Source of the DNA: a virus
Virus record (IMG/VR): IMGVR_UViG_3300042695_000895
Span: 1-28,446 of that record
Strand: one strand, 5' to 3'
DNA: 28,446 nt
Under the pieces are notes generated by a model. It worked only from the letters and a program-made list of their open reading frames with translations, was not told where the DNA came from and searched no databases. The translations under genes and the position numbers were made by a program. Shown here in pieces: positions 6,721 through 15,258 of this stretch. Within the stretch, counting starts at the first letter, position 1. Each line of letters begins with the position of its first letter.

Positions 6721-7008
6721 TTAGTTGGTTTCTTCTGAAGTTATATGAGAGAAGGGTTCTGGCAAGTCAAATTTGGGTTTATTTACCTGTCCCTGACCCA
6801 AGGTATCAATGAGATCCATAACCTCTTGACTGCCCTCATAAAAACCCGCGCTCTTAATGAACACTGGCGACAGATCAAAACCCTGCGCCACAGGACTACT
6901 GCTCCGCTTCGGGCGAACCCGTTTGGAGATAAACTTAAGCCCCTTTTGCATATGGGGCATGGCCCAAGTTTTACTCCACTCACGCGAATCCTGATCTGTC
7001 CAATCCAT
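6721..7008 (-). CDS. Unknown 95-aa protein between portal and scaffold
   Basis: The protein begins MDWTDQDSREWSKTWAMPHM and continues with a basic segment (KFISKRVRPKRSSSPVAQ) and a more acidic C-terminus (GSQEVMDLIDTLGQGQ, then FDLPEPFSHITSEETN). There is no transmembrane segment and no family that I recognise. It is the first gene after a promoter-like sequence and a pair of direct repeats (7021-7094), so it may head a head-morphogenesis transcript with scaffold and capsid. TATAGT stands 12 nt before the ATG and no Shine-Dalgarno sequence is visible. Confidence 0.55.
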   Translation of the reverse strand: MDWTDQDSREWSKTWAMPHMQKGLKFISKRVRPKRSSSPVAQGFDLSPVFIKSAGFYEGSQEVMDLIDTLGQGQVNKPKFDLPEPFSHITSEETN

Positions 7009-7020
7009 TAATAAAGTCTA

Positions 7021-7047
7021 ACTATACTCAGATTCTAACTTTGTCTA
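7021..7047 (-). promoter_or_regulatory. Promoter candidate for the scaffold-capsid transcript
   Basis: On the minus strand TAGACA (7047-7042, five of six matches to TTGACA) and TATAGT (7026-7021, five of six matches to TATAAT) are separated by 15 nt, shorter than the optimal 17. The expected start site would be only a few nt before the ATG at 7008, giving a very short leader. The two direct repeats lie immediately upstream, where an activator would bind. Confidence 0.45.
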
Positions 7048-7094
7048 GCACAAATAGCTTAAATTTTAATACATTCCATGCACAAATAGCTTAA
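7048..7094 (-). repeat. Two 15-bp direct repeats, probable operator or activator sites
   Basis: GCACAAATAGCTTAA occurs exactly at 7048-7062 and again at 7080-7094, starts 32 bp apart (about three helical turns, so on one face of the DNA). They fill the gap between the portal stop and the promoter candidate at 7021-7047, abutting its -35 side. Exact repetition at a helical spacing in a tightly packed genome argues for a bound protein. The protein is unknown. Confidence 0.6.
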
Positions 7095-7108
7095 TGTGAT
7101 AATATTTT

Positions 7109-9388
7109 CTATGCAGTTTGTGCGGCCATCGGGGGTCGGCCTGCGGGCCTTGTTGTTTTCTCAAGAATGGAACTGCGGGTTTTAAGATCATTGAGAGCCA
7201 TCTGCTGACGAATAGTCTCCATCTTCTGTTGATGGGTTTCTTGGTTCATCATGCGCTTTTCCTGCATTTCTGCCAACTTGAGTTGCGCTTTTTGCATTTC
7301 CATCTCCATCTTGGGATCAATCTGTCCCTGTGGCTGTTGTCCAGCTTGCATAGCCTGTTCTTGTGCTTGGCTCTGTTGGGCCATCATGCGGTTGATCACC
7401 TGTTGCTCAAGCTCATCGATATAAGCTGTGAGGTTTTGAAGTTGGCGCTTGAGTTCACGGACTTCTTGCGCCCGATAACTGTTGTTAGAGAAGAAGACAA
7501 GGTGTTCGGTCACATGGTCAGCAGCAGGACGCAGAATTTGCATTGCCTGTTCATCGGCCATTTGCTGTTGACGATGGGCTTCGATAATTTCGGCAATCAT
7601 CGGAATATGGGCCTCAATATGAACCGCATGGTTCTGGCTATCGTGAACCATCTGCGGAATACCCTGACGGAGATTGCCATTCTCAAGGTTAGCAATATCA
7701 AAGTCCACCACACGGCGCGGGCCTTTGTCGGAGACGAAAAGGTTAACCTTCTGCCAACCCACACCAGAGATGCCTGCAATGACAGAACGCAGAGTGTTTT
7801 CTTTACCCTTCTCGTCCATCAAGGAATAAAGCTCCATGAGTTGCTTACTGGCCATTTCGGTCATCACGGGGCTTCCGTCACCCATGGCGCGAAATGCCGT
7901 GACCTTAAGGAACTGGCGCATACGCTCAATTGAAACACCTCGACGCGCACAGCGGCGGCGGAACTCAAGAGCGAGTTGCCCACCCTTATCATTAGCAGTT
8001 AGAAGGGGATTGACCGCCCTGCGGTATTGTTCGGTCAGAAGCTTGTTATAGGGAGTGTAGAAAAGTTCCAGTGCTGCGGCGTTGAGCGTGGATTCTTGGC
8101 GAGCTTGCTGGACAACCTCCGTAGCAGAGCGGGCTTGGCCGTCTGGAGTTGCCTGACGCGAGCGATAGCTACCCGTATTATTCTGCAACACTTGGCTCAT
8201 CAGATTGTAGACGGGAAGACCCTGAGTGGCAATCGACGGCGGTTGAAGTTGGATCGGGGTCAGCCCACTAGGAATGAACGTATAAGGCCCGACCTCAATG
8301 TATTGAAAGTCTTGGATGGCTTCGGCGTCACCTTGCAACTGGATGAGTCCAGATGTGATTGCGGCTTGGGCCGACTGACACAGAACCCTGTTAGAGATCT
8401 GGATCTGGTTGTAGATCTTCTGCTTAAGTCCGCGAATCGTGTGGAAAGTGCCTTGTCCGACTCCGTAGGTAAAGATGACGAAGCACTGATTTACGTTGCC
8501 ATAGCGGCTATATCGCTCGTAGAGGAAATCCGAAGAATCGCGGGAACCGATAAGCTGTGTAAACTTACCGTCGAATTCGCGGTTGTATCCATAGATCAGT
8601 TGGGCGCGGTGGTAGGCCGACTCGCCAGCGTAGAGGTCATTCTCCTTGATTTCGCGTTCAAAGTCTTCCCAGTGGGCGGTGTAGTTTTTCCATTGATCCC
8701 GTTTGGTCGAAGCCTTCCAGATTGCCTGTTTAACTGCATTGAGATTCCAGCCCAGTTCTTTCGCGGCTTTAGGATTGCGGATGTATCGATAAAGCTCGCT
8801 CACGCTCATAGAGCGTTGGACGATGGCTACTTCGATGGACTCATCCGATACTTTGGTATCACGGGCTACCTTGAAGTCTTTGAGCCCGCAAGGCTCCCAG
8901 AAGATAGAGCGTTCATCGGGCCACATAGCGACCCCGACCCCGTCACCCACAAATTCGCGGGAAAGAAGCTGCATATTATAGGCATGGTCGCTCCATTCTT
9001 TGAGCATCCAATCAAACTCCTCAGAGATAATTTCGGAGTCTTCATTGGAGTCTCCCTGATAGGATTCCATGATGACGTTGGCAATGCGTGGCACCCCGTT
9101 CTGGAGTTCGATATACGGGGCCAAGGCCGCTTCCATAATGGCATTAGCTTCCCCGAAGTTGGCATTGACCACATGGGTTAGCCCTTTGCTTTTCAGTTCT
9201 TCGGCATCGTAGGGGGCTTCGCCGTTGACCAAAGCTTGCGCCCGCGCCCTAAGATACGCCGCATCCTCATCTTGTTCGATATACTTGTTAGCGATTGCCA
9301 CAAGGCTATCAGATGATTTGATGCGTTTTTTCGGGGGACTACCACTTTCTGGTAGATTTTCCAGTTCTGCTGATCCTTGAGATGCCAT
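7109..9388 (-). CDS. Portal protein
   Basis: A 759-aa protein from the ATG at 9388. It forms the dodecameric ring through which DNA enters and leaves the head. The N-terminal 450 residues have the mixed layout of large portals (KSKGLTHVVNANFGEANAIM, EFVGDGVGVAMWPDERSI, FVIFTYGVGQGTFHTIRGLK). The region GSYRSRQATPDGQARSATEV leads to the channel helix, and the C-terminus is a long coiled, Gln/Met-rich segment (QAQEQAMQAGQQPQ, QKAQLKLAEMQEKRMM) that could form a P22-like barrel. The length is near that of P22-type portals. The frame runs 51 codons further upstream, but MASQGSAELENL is the natural start, with TATACT 3 nt before it. It ends in RPAGRPPMAAQTA. Confidence 0.85.
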   Translation of the reverse strand: MASQGSAELENLPESGSPPKKRIKSSDSLVAIANKYIEQDEDAAYLRARAQALVNGEAPYDAEELKSKGLTHVVNANFGEANAIMEAALAPYIELQNGVPRIANVIMESYQGDSNEDSEIISEEFDWMLKEWSDHAYNMQLLSREFVGDGVGVAMWPDERSIFWEPCGLKDFKVARDTKVSDESIEVAIVQRSMSVSELYRYIRNPKAAKELGWNLNAVKQAIWKASTKRDQWKNYTAHWEDFEREIKENDLYAGESAYHRAQLIYGYNREFDGKFTQLIGSRDSSDFLYERYSRYGNVNQCFVIFTYGVGQGTFHTIRGLKQKIYNQIQISNRVLCQSAQAAITSGLIQLQGDAEAIQDFQYIEVGPYTFIPSGLTPIQLQPPSIATQGLPVYNLMSQVLQNNTGSYRSRQATPDGQARSATEVVQQARQESTLNAAALELFYTPYNKLLTEQYRRAVNPLLTANDKGGQLALEFRRRCARRGVSIERMRQFLKVTAFRAMGDGSPVMTEMASKQLMELYSLMDEKGKENTLRSVIAGISGVGWQKVNLFVSDKGPRRVVDFDIANLENGNLRQGIPQMVHDSQNHAVHIEAHIPMIAEIIEAHRQQQMADEQAMQILRPAADHVTEHLVFFSNNSYRAQEVRELKRQLQNLTAYIDELEQQVINRMMAQQSQAQEQAMQAGQQPQGQIDPKMEMEMQKAQLKLAEMQEKRMMNQETHQQKMETIRQQMALNDLKTRSSILEKTTRPAGRPPMAAQTA

Positions 9389-9422
9389 TAAAGTATAAGT
9401 GTAAGTTGGTTGCCTAGTTAAG

Positions 9423-9890
9423 TCAATTAGATTGCAATTGACCTGACGCCTCCTGCGAAGCCGCTTGATAAGTTGTAGAAGGGGTGGGCCAATCACTACG
9501 AGGAGATGGATTGGCGGACGATGCCAGAAGAATTCCCTCAAGCCATGTTTTCATTGTGGACATGGCAGGGCCAAGGGCTTGTCCGCTAGTTATAACGGCC
9601 ATCTCAAGACGCTGAAGACCGATGATCTGGAGGCTCGTCAGAAAACGCGCCGTCCACTGTTCGGCAGTATAGGCGCGGTCTGTCACCGACCACGTGCGCG
9701 TCACGGTTTGCGCCTCTACGTCCACGGACTCCGATTGGGTGAGGATTTGAGTTTCAAAGTTGTAGGCAGGCATCTCGCCTGCAATCACATTCATCTCCAG
9801 AAGATCTGGAGCGAGCCCAACGATTGGCTCGTCATCAATGCGGGGCCAAGGCAGGACAGTTTCGTTAATAGTGTCGTAGAGGAGTTTCAT
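9423..9890 (-). CDS. Tail-fibre-assembly-like or minor structural protein
   Basis: A 155-aa protein starting MKLLYDTINETVLPWPRIDD. The first 75 residues look like a beta domain, with a line resembling the RxVTDxxx phrase of phage fibre assembly proteins (TVTRTWSVTDRAYTAEQW). The rest is helical (LQIIGLQRLEMAVIT, TMKTWLEGILLASSAN) with a Pro/Ser-rich tail. It is the last gene of the fibre cluster before the portal and starts 4 nt after the stop of the jelly-roll protein upstream. A chaperone of the fibres or a joining protein is plausible. No firm family assignment. Confidence 0.55.
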   Translation of the reverse strand: MKLLYDTINETVLPWPRIDDEPIVGLAPDLLEMNVIAGEMPAYNFETQILTQSESVDVEAQTVTRTWSVTDRAYTAEQWTARFLTSLQIIGLQRLEMAVITSGQALGPAMSTMKTWLEGILLASSANPSPRSDWPTPSTTYQAASQEASGQLQSN

Positions 9891-9894
9891 AATG

Positions 9895-10434
9895 TTAGTC
9901 TGCGTATATCGTCAAATCAGTCACGCCAGGTGCAGTATTGCCAACCTGCCACATCGCAAACGTGATCAAAGTGTTTGCGGGAAAATTGCTGGCAACTAAC
10001 GTGACGGTGCGAGTATTGGCATCAAAAGGAGATGTGTAAACAGCGACGAAATTGTTAAGCGGATTATACGAACCCTCGTAGAAAGCGGCACCCATAGTGT
10101 AAGGATACCCGTTCAACGATCTAATCGTCCAAGTCGCTGTGAGAGTTCGTTGTATCGGCAGTGCCGACATTTCCTGATAAAGCGGCTGAAACTTTGTAGT
10201 TACATCTACGGTGCCTTCTGTGACAGAAAGTGTATTTAGGTTGGCGTAATATTTACCTTCAAGCAGCAGCACGGAATATCCTGCATTGGCAATATTAGAT
10301 TCAGTTGACCACATAGGCGGAACACCGTTATACCATCCACCTCCAGTAACCCCCATTCCAGAGACATTACTAAAGTCTCCGTTCTGGATTAGGTTGGTTC
10401 TCTGAAACCGATACGAGTCAATGATAAGGCTCAT
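9895..10434 (-). CDS. Jelly-roll carbohydrate-binding-like virion protein
   Basis: A 179-aa protein that opens with NLIQNGDFSNVSGMGVTGGGW, the N-terminal phrase (N-x-x-x-NGDF...GW) of galactose-binding-like, CBM4/9-type beta sandwiches, and continues with alternating strands (TLTATWTIRSLNG, TRTVTLVASNFPANTLITFAMWQVG) ending DLTIYAD. Such modules bind glycans; in a fibre cluster it is probably a receptor-binding or accessory adhesin. There is no signal peptide. Its ATG overlaps the stop of the upstream fibre gene (ATGA). The fold assignment is reasonable; the ligand is unknown. Confidence 0.65.
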   Translation of the reverse strand: MSLIIDSYRFQRTNLIQNGDFSNVSGMGVTGGGWYNGVPPMWSTESNIANAGYSVLLLEGKYYANLNTLSVTEGTVDVTTKFQPLYQEMSALPIQRTLTATWTIRSLNGYPYTMGAAFYEGSYNPLNNFVAVYTSPFDANTRTVTLVASNFPANTLITFAMWQVGNTAPGVTDLTIYAD

Positions 10435-11135
10435 GCCCGTGTTCCGATGAGAACGATCTTCAGCCCACTGCCCGCGATGGTTGAGCCGATCTGGTCGATG
10501 TCGATGGTGATTTCGGCGTCATCCGCGATGGCCGAATCCGAAATGACGGCGGCGGATGCGGCAGTGGTGGAGGTTTTCTCCGAGGCGTCGATGGAAAGTT
10601 TGGTCGAGAGGATGGTGGATCCGCCCTCGTTAATGTCCACGATGAGCGTGGAGCCTGTCGGCGCGGTATTGACCGAGGCGCGGACGGCGGTGAGCGTGAA
10701 AGCGTAAGGGGCGCGGAAGGTAACTTTGGCCGTGCCTGTGGTGAGGTTCGTAGATTCGTCGGAGCAGGCGATTACAAACTCAATGGGAGGAAATGGAGAA
10801 ATTTCCGTGTAGACAGAACCAGTGCCACTCCACGCATAGATTTTCCGTGTGTCTTGAGCGATATACACTCGCTGAAAATTACCAGTTAGTGCTTGGATCG
10901 CTGTCAGATTGGCGGCTGAGACGAATGTCTCCAACGCCGTTCTTTGCGCTTGAACCGTTGCGGCAGTGAGCAAGGCGCGGCCTGCGGTGGTTGAGTCGGA
11001 GATTGCAGTAGCGGGGTGGGTGTGCGAAGTGGGTGTTCTAGCATCACTCAATCTTGCGTCATCTCCTTCCGCATAGGTGCCTGCGGTGGTGCCAGCTACT
11101 ACTGGTAATGGGTAATATGCAGAGAGGGAGGCCAT
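10431..11135 (-). CDS. Tail fibre protein with DARLSDAR module
   Basis: A 234-aa fibre-like protein. Residues about 12-60 are the repeat module [19 protein letters not shown] followed by TPTSHTHPATAISDS, which is nearly the same as a module in the 686-aa fibre ([19 protein letters not shown]). Residues 70-110 (AQDTRKIYAWSGTGSVYTEI) look like a small collar or trimerisation region. The C-terminal 120 residues form a beta-rich domain (KVTFRAPYAFTLTAVRASVN, STLIVDINEGGSTILSTKL, GSGLKIVLIGTRA), probably a knob. The leader has TATACT 8 nt before the ATG and no Shine-Dalgarno sequence. Confidence 0.7.
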   Translation of the reverse strand: MASLSAYYPLPVVAGTTAGTYAEGDDARLSDARTPTSHTHPATAISDSTTAGRALLTAATVQAQRTALETFVSAANLTAIQALTGNFQRVYIAQDTRKIYAWSGTGSVYTEISPFPPIEFVIACSDESTNLTTGTAKVTFRAPYAFTLTAVRASVNTAPTGSTLIVDINEGGSTILSTKLSIDASEKTSTTAASAAVISDSAIADDAEITIDIDQIGSTIAGSGLKIVLIGTRA

Positions 11136-11175
11136 TTCTATTTAGTATATCTGGATTCGGGGTTGGAGGCGACTA

Positions 11176-11307
11176 TTATGTTTCGGGGTTCGGGCTGGCG
11201 AGGTCAGTGACAGCCTCCCCACTCGCCTCCGCAAAGGTCGCCTGCGGCACGCCGAAAGACTCCGCTGGTGCGGGTGTCGGGGATGCGGTTGCAGTCTTCA
11301 TCGTCAT
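11176..11307 (-). CDS. 43-aa protein coupled to fibre gene
   Basis: This 43-codon ORF begins at an ATG overlapping the TGA of the 392-aa fibre (ATGA). It reads MTMKTATASPTPAPAESFGV, then PQATFAEASGEAVTDLASPN, and stops after PET. It is rich in Ala, Pro, Thr and Glu, with no cysteine and no membrane segment. It fills almost all of the gap between two fibre genes. The overlap and lack of other use for this space support it; composition gives no function. It could be a small fibre-tip or linker peptide. Confidence 0.5.
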   Translation of the reverse strand: MTMKTATASPTPAPAESFGVPQATFAEASGEAVTDLASPNPET

Positions 11308-12482
11308 GGCACAGGCGAAAGTGCATCCGCCAGTTGTTGCCCCGTAGAGTCCAGCGTAGCCGCATTTTTAAGCCGCGCCCCGATGCTGCCCGAAGTAGTC
11401 ATCCCGCTCGTCAGCGCATCCCACACGGCGGCAGGCGTGAGGACGGCGGTGCCTGTGGTGTTATCCACGGCTACGCCGAGGGCTACGCTGCCTGCGGCGG
11501 GAACGGCGCAAGTGCCTGTCTTGTTGCCGAGGGCATAGCTTGTGCCGCTGCGGACATCGGCTTCGTTGGCTTGCCCCGTGCCATCGGAAGGGTCGCCTAG
11601 CGTTTTAAGGGCGCTACTCGTAAGCGCCACGATGCACTTGTTGTTGGTGCCGCTGACGATGCGGACGGCTCCTGTTGTCGGAGGCCCGCCGTTGGGGCCG
11701 TATTCAAGTTCTTGAGCGCGGGTATCGCTGGCGACGTTGACGCTATTGACGCCTGCCACAAGTTGCGTGCCGCCCGCTGCGCCAATGCCATAACTATTGC
11801 CGACAGCGCGAATCATCGTCATCAGGCCTGTGCTTTCGTTAGAGGCGCCAGCAGCGGAAGCGGTCGCGGTCGCTGAACCCGTGATGTTAAATGTTCCGCC
11901 AGCAACGTTTCGCGCACCAAACGAGCTTGCCGCCACGCCTGCAAGAACAGTGCCCGTGAGGTTGATTGTGCCTGACGCAGTATTAGATACCCCGTAAGCA
12001 AATGAAGAGGTTCCGCCAGTCGCGTTTCCCGTGATATTCATCGTGCCAGAGCTACCGTTGCTAGCCCCTGCTGAATTGGTGCCAGTTCCGCCCGTCAAAT
12101 TGCCAGTCACGGTAAGGGTGCCCGTTGACGTTGTAGAAATGGCGCTGCCCGTTGCCGCCGTTGCATTGCCCACTACGGTCGCAGAGTTGCTGCTCGCCAT
12201 CTGAACACACGCCGTGCTCGTCGATCCCGCAAACACGTTTGCCGTCAGCGTTACCCCGTTGTTAAGCGTAAAGTTTCCGCCTGCGGTGGCGCTATTGGCA
12301 TTGTCATTTCGCACCGCGGCAACAGTGGTATTGACGTTGACCGTGATGGCGAAGTTGTTGGAGTGCAGCACATCGCTGCTGGTAAAAGTTGAAAACACAT
12401 CCGCCGCCGTGCCGCTGGGCGTGGTTGCCCAGACATCGGTGGCATTGATGTTGCCTGCTTTTCTGGCGAAATAGTTTGCCAT
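11304..12482 (-). CDS. Beta-helical fibre or spike protein
   Basis: A 392-aa protein poor in charged residues and rich in Thr, Ser, Gly, Ala and Asn. After the N-terminal MANYFARKAGNINATDVWAT come many 12-16 residue units that alternate short strands and turns (GTLTVTGNLTGG, GTMNITGNATGG, GTINLTGTVLAG, GTFNITGSATAT), the pattern of a right-handed beta helix. The C-terminus (PAAVWDALTSGMTTSGSIGA, then RLKNAATLDSTGQQLADAL) is probably a globular or coiled end. AGGGG lies 10 nt upstream of the ATG. Probably a receptor-binding spike; no enzymatic motif seen. Confidence 0.7.
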   Translation of the reverse strand: MANYFARKAGNINATDVWATTPSGTAADVFSTFTSSDVLHSNNFAITVNVNTTVAAVRNDNANSATAGGNFTLNNGVTLTANVFAGSTSTACVQMASSNSATVVGNATAATGSAISTTSTGTLTVTGNLTGGTGTNSAGASNGSSGTMNITGNATGGTSSFAYGVSNTASGTINLTGTVLAGVAASSFGARNVAGGTFNITGSATATASAAGASNESTGLMTMIRAVGNSYGIGAAGGTQLVAGVNSVNVASDTRAQELEYGPNGGPPTTGAVRIVSGTNNKCIVALTSSALKTLGDPSDGTGQANEADVRSGTSYALGNKTGTCAVPAAGSVALGVAVDNTTGTAVLTPAAVWDALTSGMTTSGSIGARLKNAATLDSTGQQLADALSPVP

Positions 12483-12485
12483 GAC

Positions 12486-12803
12486 TTACAGCCCCTTTGC
12501 GGCGACAAATGTTTGCAGTGCGGTCGTGATGGCAGAGACGCAGGCTTGCTCGGCGGGGTCTTGGACTTCCGAGAGATAGCCGCGCAGGATGCCGATGGCA
12601 TTGCTGTCGGCGGTTACGGCATGGGCGGGAACGGCGTTGCCCTCTTCGTCCGTAGTCGCTGGCGCTATGCGCGTGGGAATGAGGCGCATGGCGATGGACG
12701 CATCGGGCGAGCCGTCTGCCTTGTATTTGCCCGTGATGGCGAGGTTGAGGGACAAGCGGTCGTAGGTCTGGCCGTCGATTTCAAGAGGAGTTGTAGCGAT
12801 CAT
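12486..12803 (-). CDS. Unknown 105-aa protein in the fibre cluster
   Basis: Starting at the ATG at 12803 (MIATTPLEIDGQTYDRLSLN) the protein has a beta-rich first half (LAITGKYKADGSPDASIAMR, LIPTRIAPATTDEEG) and a helical C-terminus (EQACVSAITTALQTFVAAKG). The frame continues upstream to 12860, but the added residues overlap the preceding fibre gene and look spurious. The leader is A/C-rich (AACTAACCAA) like those of the scaffold and portal genes and has no Shine-Dalgarno sequence. Between two fibres it is likely a small virion or assembly protein. No family is recognised. Confidence 0.6.
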   Translation of the reverse strand: MIATTPLEIDGQTYDRLSLNLAITGKYKADGSPDASIAMRLIPTRIAPATTDEEGNAVPAHAVTADSNAIGILRGYLSEVQDPAEQACVSAITTALQTFVAAKGL

Positions 12804-12826
12804 AGTTTTATCTGTTTGGTTAGTTG

Positions 12827-14887
12827 TTAAGTGTAAGAGGCTGTCAGGCGATTGGCCCACTGGACGGCGGATGCGGTGAGCGTGGCGACATAGGTTCCTG
12901 CCGAGTTGTATTCACTGCGGCGGATCGTCCAGCTTGCGGTGGATTCGCTGGTGCCTGCGTCTGCGAGGCCCGTGTAGGTGTAAGGGCTGACGAAATCGCT
13001 GCGGACTTCTCCGCCGCCGCCCGTAGCCGAAAGCTCCCCCGCCGACAAGCTCAAGCCCGACCCGATTTGGATCTCCTCGACGGCACCTGTGCTGGCTGTT
13101 GTGCGTCCGAGGATGCGGGCGGTGGATTGGGTTAGGCCGCTGGTGGTGATGGAGCCGCTGGCGGCGAAGTCTTCTGTGTTGCTGAAAACAATGTTTCCAG
13201 CACTGGAAAAGTAATCGTTTAATGTCTCGCCTTCGCCTAAAGGGCCAAGCCCGCCCGAAGGAGCGACTACTTGCGTAAGCTGTAATGAGACAGGATCGCT
13301 TCCCGCTGCGGCGTGGCTCGCGGCGTGGGCCGTAGCCGCCCTCGCATCGCTCAACCGCGCATCATTACCCTCTGCCGCTGTTCCTGCGGTGGTTCCGTAG
13401 CTGACAGCGAGAGTTCTATTGGCTGTGAGGTCTCCACCGCCTGTCAACCCTGTGCCAGCACTAATACTTCGGGATGTTGGAACACCTCCGATATTAGTTA
13501 ATGCGGTTGCGGGATTTGAGACATCAGATAAGTTATTAACTTCAAGAAGTGCCCCTTGCGCCGTCAAAAGCCCGCCCACATTGATTGTCCAAGCTGTGAA
13601 TGGCCCGCCACTCCCGTCTACGGTCTCGACGTTGACTACCAATGTCGTTCCAGAATAGCTAGTAACAATACCGTGCATGTGTCGTGCTGCATCGTATACA
13701 ATGGTAACGTCCTGTGTTGGAGTATAACTAAGTCCCGACTGTACAGTAAATGTTTTGGAACCAGTAGTAAGAGAATGAGAAGATGTGCTGGTTGTGAGGT
13801 ATCGGTCTCCGCGATTTGCCAGCGTAAATGCCGTAGTGGCGACTTGTGTGGTGTCAGTTCCAGCAGCAGCGGTAGGTGCTGTCGGGGTTCCAGTGAGAGC
13901 GGGGGAGTCTAGATTAGCCTTTAGATTTAGCGCGGTCTGGGTAGCCGTGGATACGGGCTTGTTGGCATCAGACGTATTGTCCACATTGCTTAATCCGACA
14001 TCAGACTTTGTGGCGGAAGCTCCGACAGTTGCCCGCCCCTTCGCATCAACAGTGACCTTGGTATAAGTGCCAGCAACAACTCCGCTATTAGCCAATGTGG
14101 CATTTGTGATAGCTGTTCCAGTTGTTCCCGACAGAGTTAAATCACTCCCAGTGACAGAAATGCTTCCAGATGGAATTGATACCGCCTGTGTTGAAAGATT
14201 CGTAACCCTGCCCTTTGTGTCTACTGTTACTACGGGTATTGCGGTTGAAGATCCATAAGTTCCAGAGGTTACGCCTGAAGTGGTTAGGGTTGGATTAGGA
14301 TAAGTTCCAGTGAGGTCTCCTCCTGCGGGGCCACTGGGTGCTGTGGAGATAGTTCCCCATTCAGGGGCAGTAGCTCCGCTATTTACCTTTAGGACTTGAC
14401 CCGCTGTTCCGATAGGAAGTCTCTCGTTGACTAGTGGGCCGCGATAGAGGGTATCGCCTTGATTGGTAAGGATAGATTCTCCTCCTCCTCCAGAGGTTCC
14501 GTAGCGAGGAAGGATTTGCCATCCACGGGTAGATCCTGTATAGATCATCGTGAAGTAGGCTCCCTCGACGTTACAGACGAGGTTTTCTTCCAGACTTTCG
14601 ATTCTTTGTCCGTTTCGGGCGATGGTCAGTGGATTGGTGTCAAAGGTCTCCGAGTAGTCGAAGATATCGATGGAGTCGCCCGCATTCGGATTGGCAGGAA
14701 GCGTTAGAGTAAACGCCCCTCCAGAGGTATCGGCGGCGATATTCTGTGAGTTGCTAAGTGTTTGCGGACTAGAGACTACCGTGTAGTTGATGTTGGCCTG
14801 CGGGCCAGTTGGGCCAGACGGCCCCTTCTCCACCACCTCAATGATCTCAATCTCCCTCTCTGTGATCTCAATGACCTCTTGGCTCAT
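12827..14887 (-). CDS. Long tail fibre protein
   Basis: A 686-aa fibre. The N-terminus is a Glu/Ile-rich strand-like segment ([20 protein letters not shown]) that then passes a collagen-like GPSGPTGPQ. Then come fibre repeats: [68 protein letters not shown], and [20 protein letters not shown]. These are widely seen in long tail fibres of T4-like and lambda-like phages. A DARLSDAR module near residue 510 is shared with the 234-aa fibre. The C-terminal 60 residues ([23 protein letters not shown]) are a probable tip. AGGAG lies 8 nt upstream of the ATG, which overlaps the upstream stop (ATGA). Confidence 0.8.
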   Translation of the reverse strand: MSQEVIEITEREIEIIEVVEKGPSGPTGPQANINYTVVSSPQTLSNSQNIAADTSGGAFTLTLPANPNAGDSIDIFDYSETFDTNPLTIARNGQRIESLEENLVCNVEGAYFTMIYTGSTRGWQILPRYGTSGGGGESILTNQGDTLYRGPLVNERLPIGTAGQVLKVNSGATAPEWGTISTAPSGPAGGDLTGTYPNPTLTTSGVTSGTYGSSTAIPVVTVDTKGRVTNLSTQAVSIPSGSISVTGSDLTLSGTTGTAITNATLANSGVVAGTYTKVTVDAKGRATVGASATKSDVGLSNVDNTSDANKPVSTATQTALNLKANLDSPALTGTPTAPTAAAGTDTTQVATTAFTLANRGDRYLTTSTSSHSLTTGSKTFTVQSGLSYTPTQDVTIVYDAARHMHGIVTSYSGTTLVVNVETVDGSGGPFTAWTINVGGLLTAQGALLEVNNLSDVSNPATALTNIGGVPTSRSISAGTGLTGGGDLTANRTLAVSYGTTAGTAAEGNDARLSDARAATAHAASHAAAGSDPVSLQLTQVVAPSGGLGPLGEGETLNDYFSSAGNIVFSNTEDFAASGSITTSGLTQSTARILGRTTASTGAVEEIQIGSGLSLSAGELSATGGGGEVRSDFVSPYTYTGLADAGTSESTASWTIRRSEYNSAGTYVATLTASAVQWANRLTASYT

Positions 14888-15252
14888 CGGGCGATCTCCT
14901 GATAGACCTTGGCTTTACCAGTGGCAAACGCGATATAGGTATAGCCGAGGTAGAGTTCGATTTCGTAGACATTGTCGCCTGCTGTGAGGTTTGCGGCCTG
15001 CGTGGCGGTGATTTCGATTTCGATGGTGCCCGCACTCCCGCCCAATGTAATCCCGCCTCCAGAGGTCAACGTTAGCAAGGTGGCACTATCATTAACACAT
15101 TCCCGAATCACCATGTTGGCCCCATATCCTGTAAGATTAACTGGGACATTGGACTTGCCCTTACAGGACTTTGTCAGATAACGAAACTTCGCCGTCCATG
15201 TCTTTCCTTGGACGATTTCAATATCTCTCTCAAGTCTCCAGTAGTTGGTCAT
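14884..15252 (-). CDS. Beta-sandwich receptor-binding accessory protein, paralogue A
   Basis: A 122-aa protein with the line [14 protein letters not shown], then [31 protein letters not shown] and [21 protein letters not shown]. This GYxAxMxIR...G.I.I.ITA..TAxL.....Y.xEL...G pattern is common in small phage baseplate or fibre-associated proteins. It is clearly related to the 123-aa gene at 17897-18268, with which it shares the order of motifs. Cys occurs in KSCKGK and RECVN. Coupled to the long fibre by ATGA overlap. The specific role (adaptor or adhesin) is inference. Confidence 0.65.
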   Translation of the reverse strand: MTNYWRLERDIEIVQGKTWTAKFRYLTKSCKGKSNVPVNLTGYGANMVIRECVNDSATLLTLTSGGGITLGGSAGTIEIEITATQAANLTAGDNVYEIELYLGYTYIAFATGKAKVYQEIAR

Positions 15253-15258
15253 TGGTAA

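Noticed and set aside
8027-9181. 384-aa plus-strand frame opposite the portal gene
   Set aside because: An antisense shadow of a long, well-supported gene; no motif and no start signal.
11797-14258. Several Val/Ala-rich plus-strand frames opposite the fibre genes
   Set aside because: They mirror the Thr/Gly/Asn-rich fibre codons and have no start signals or motifs.
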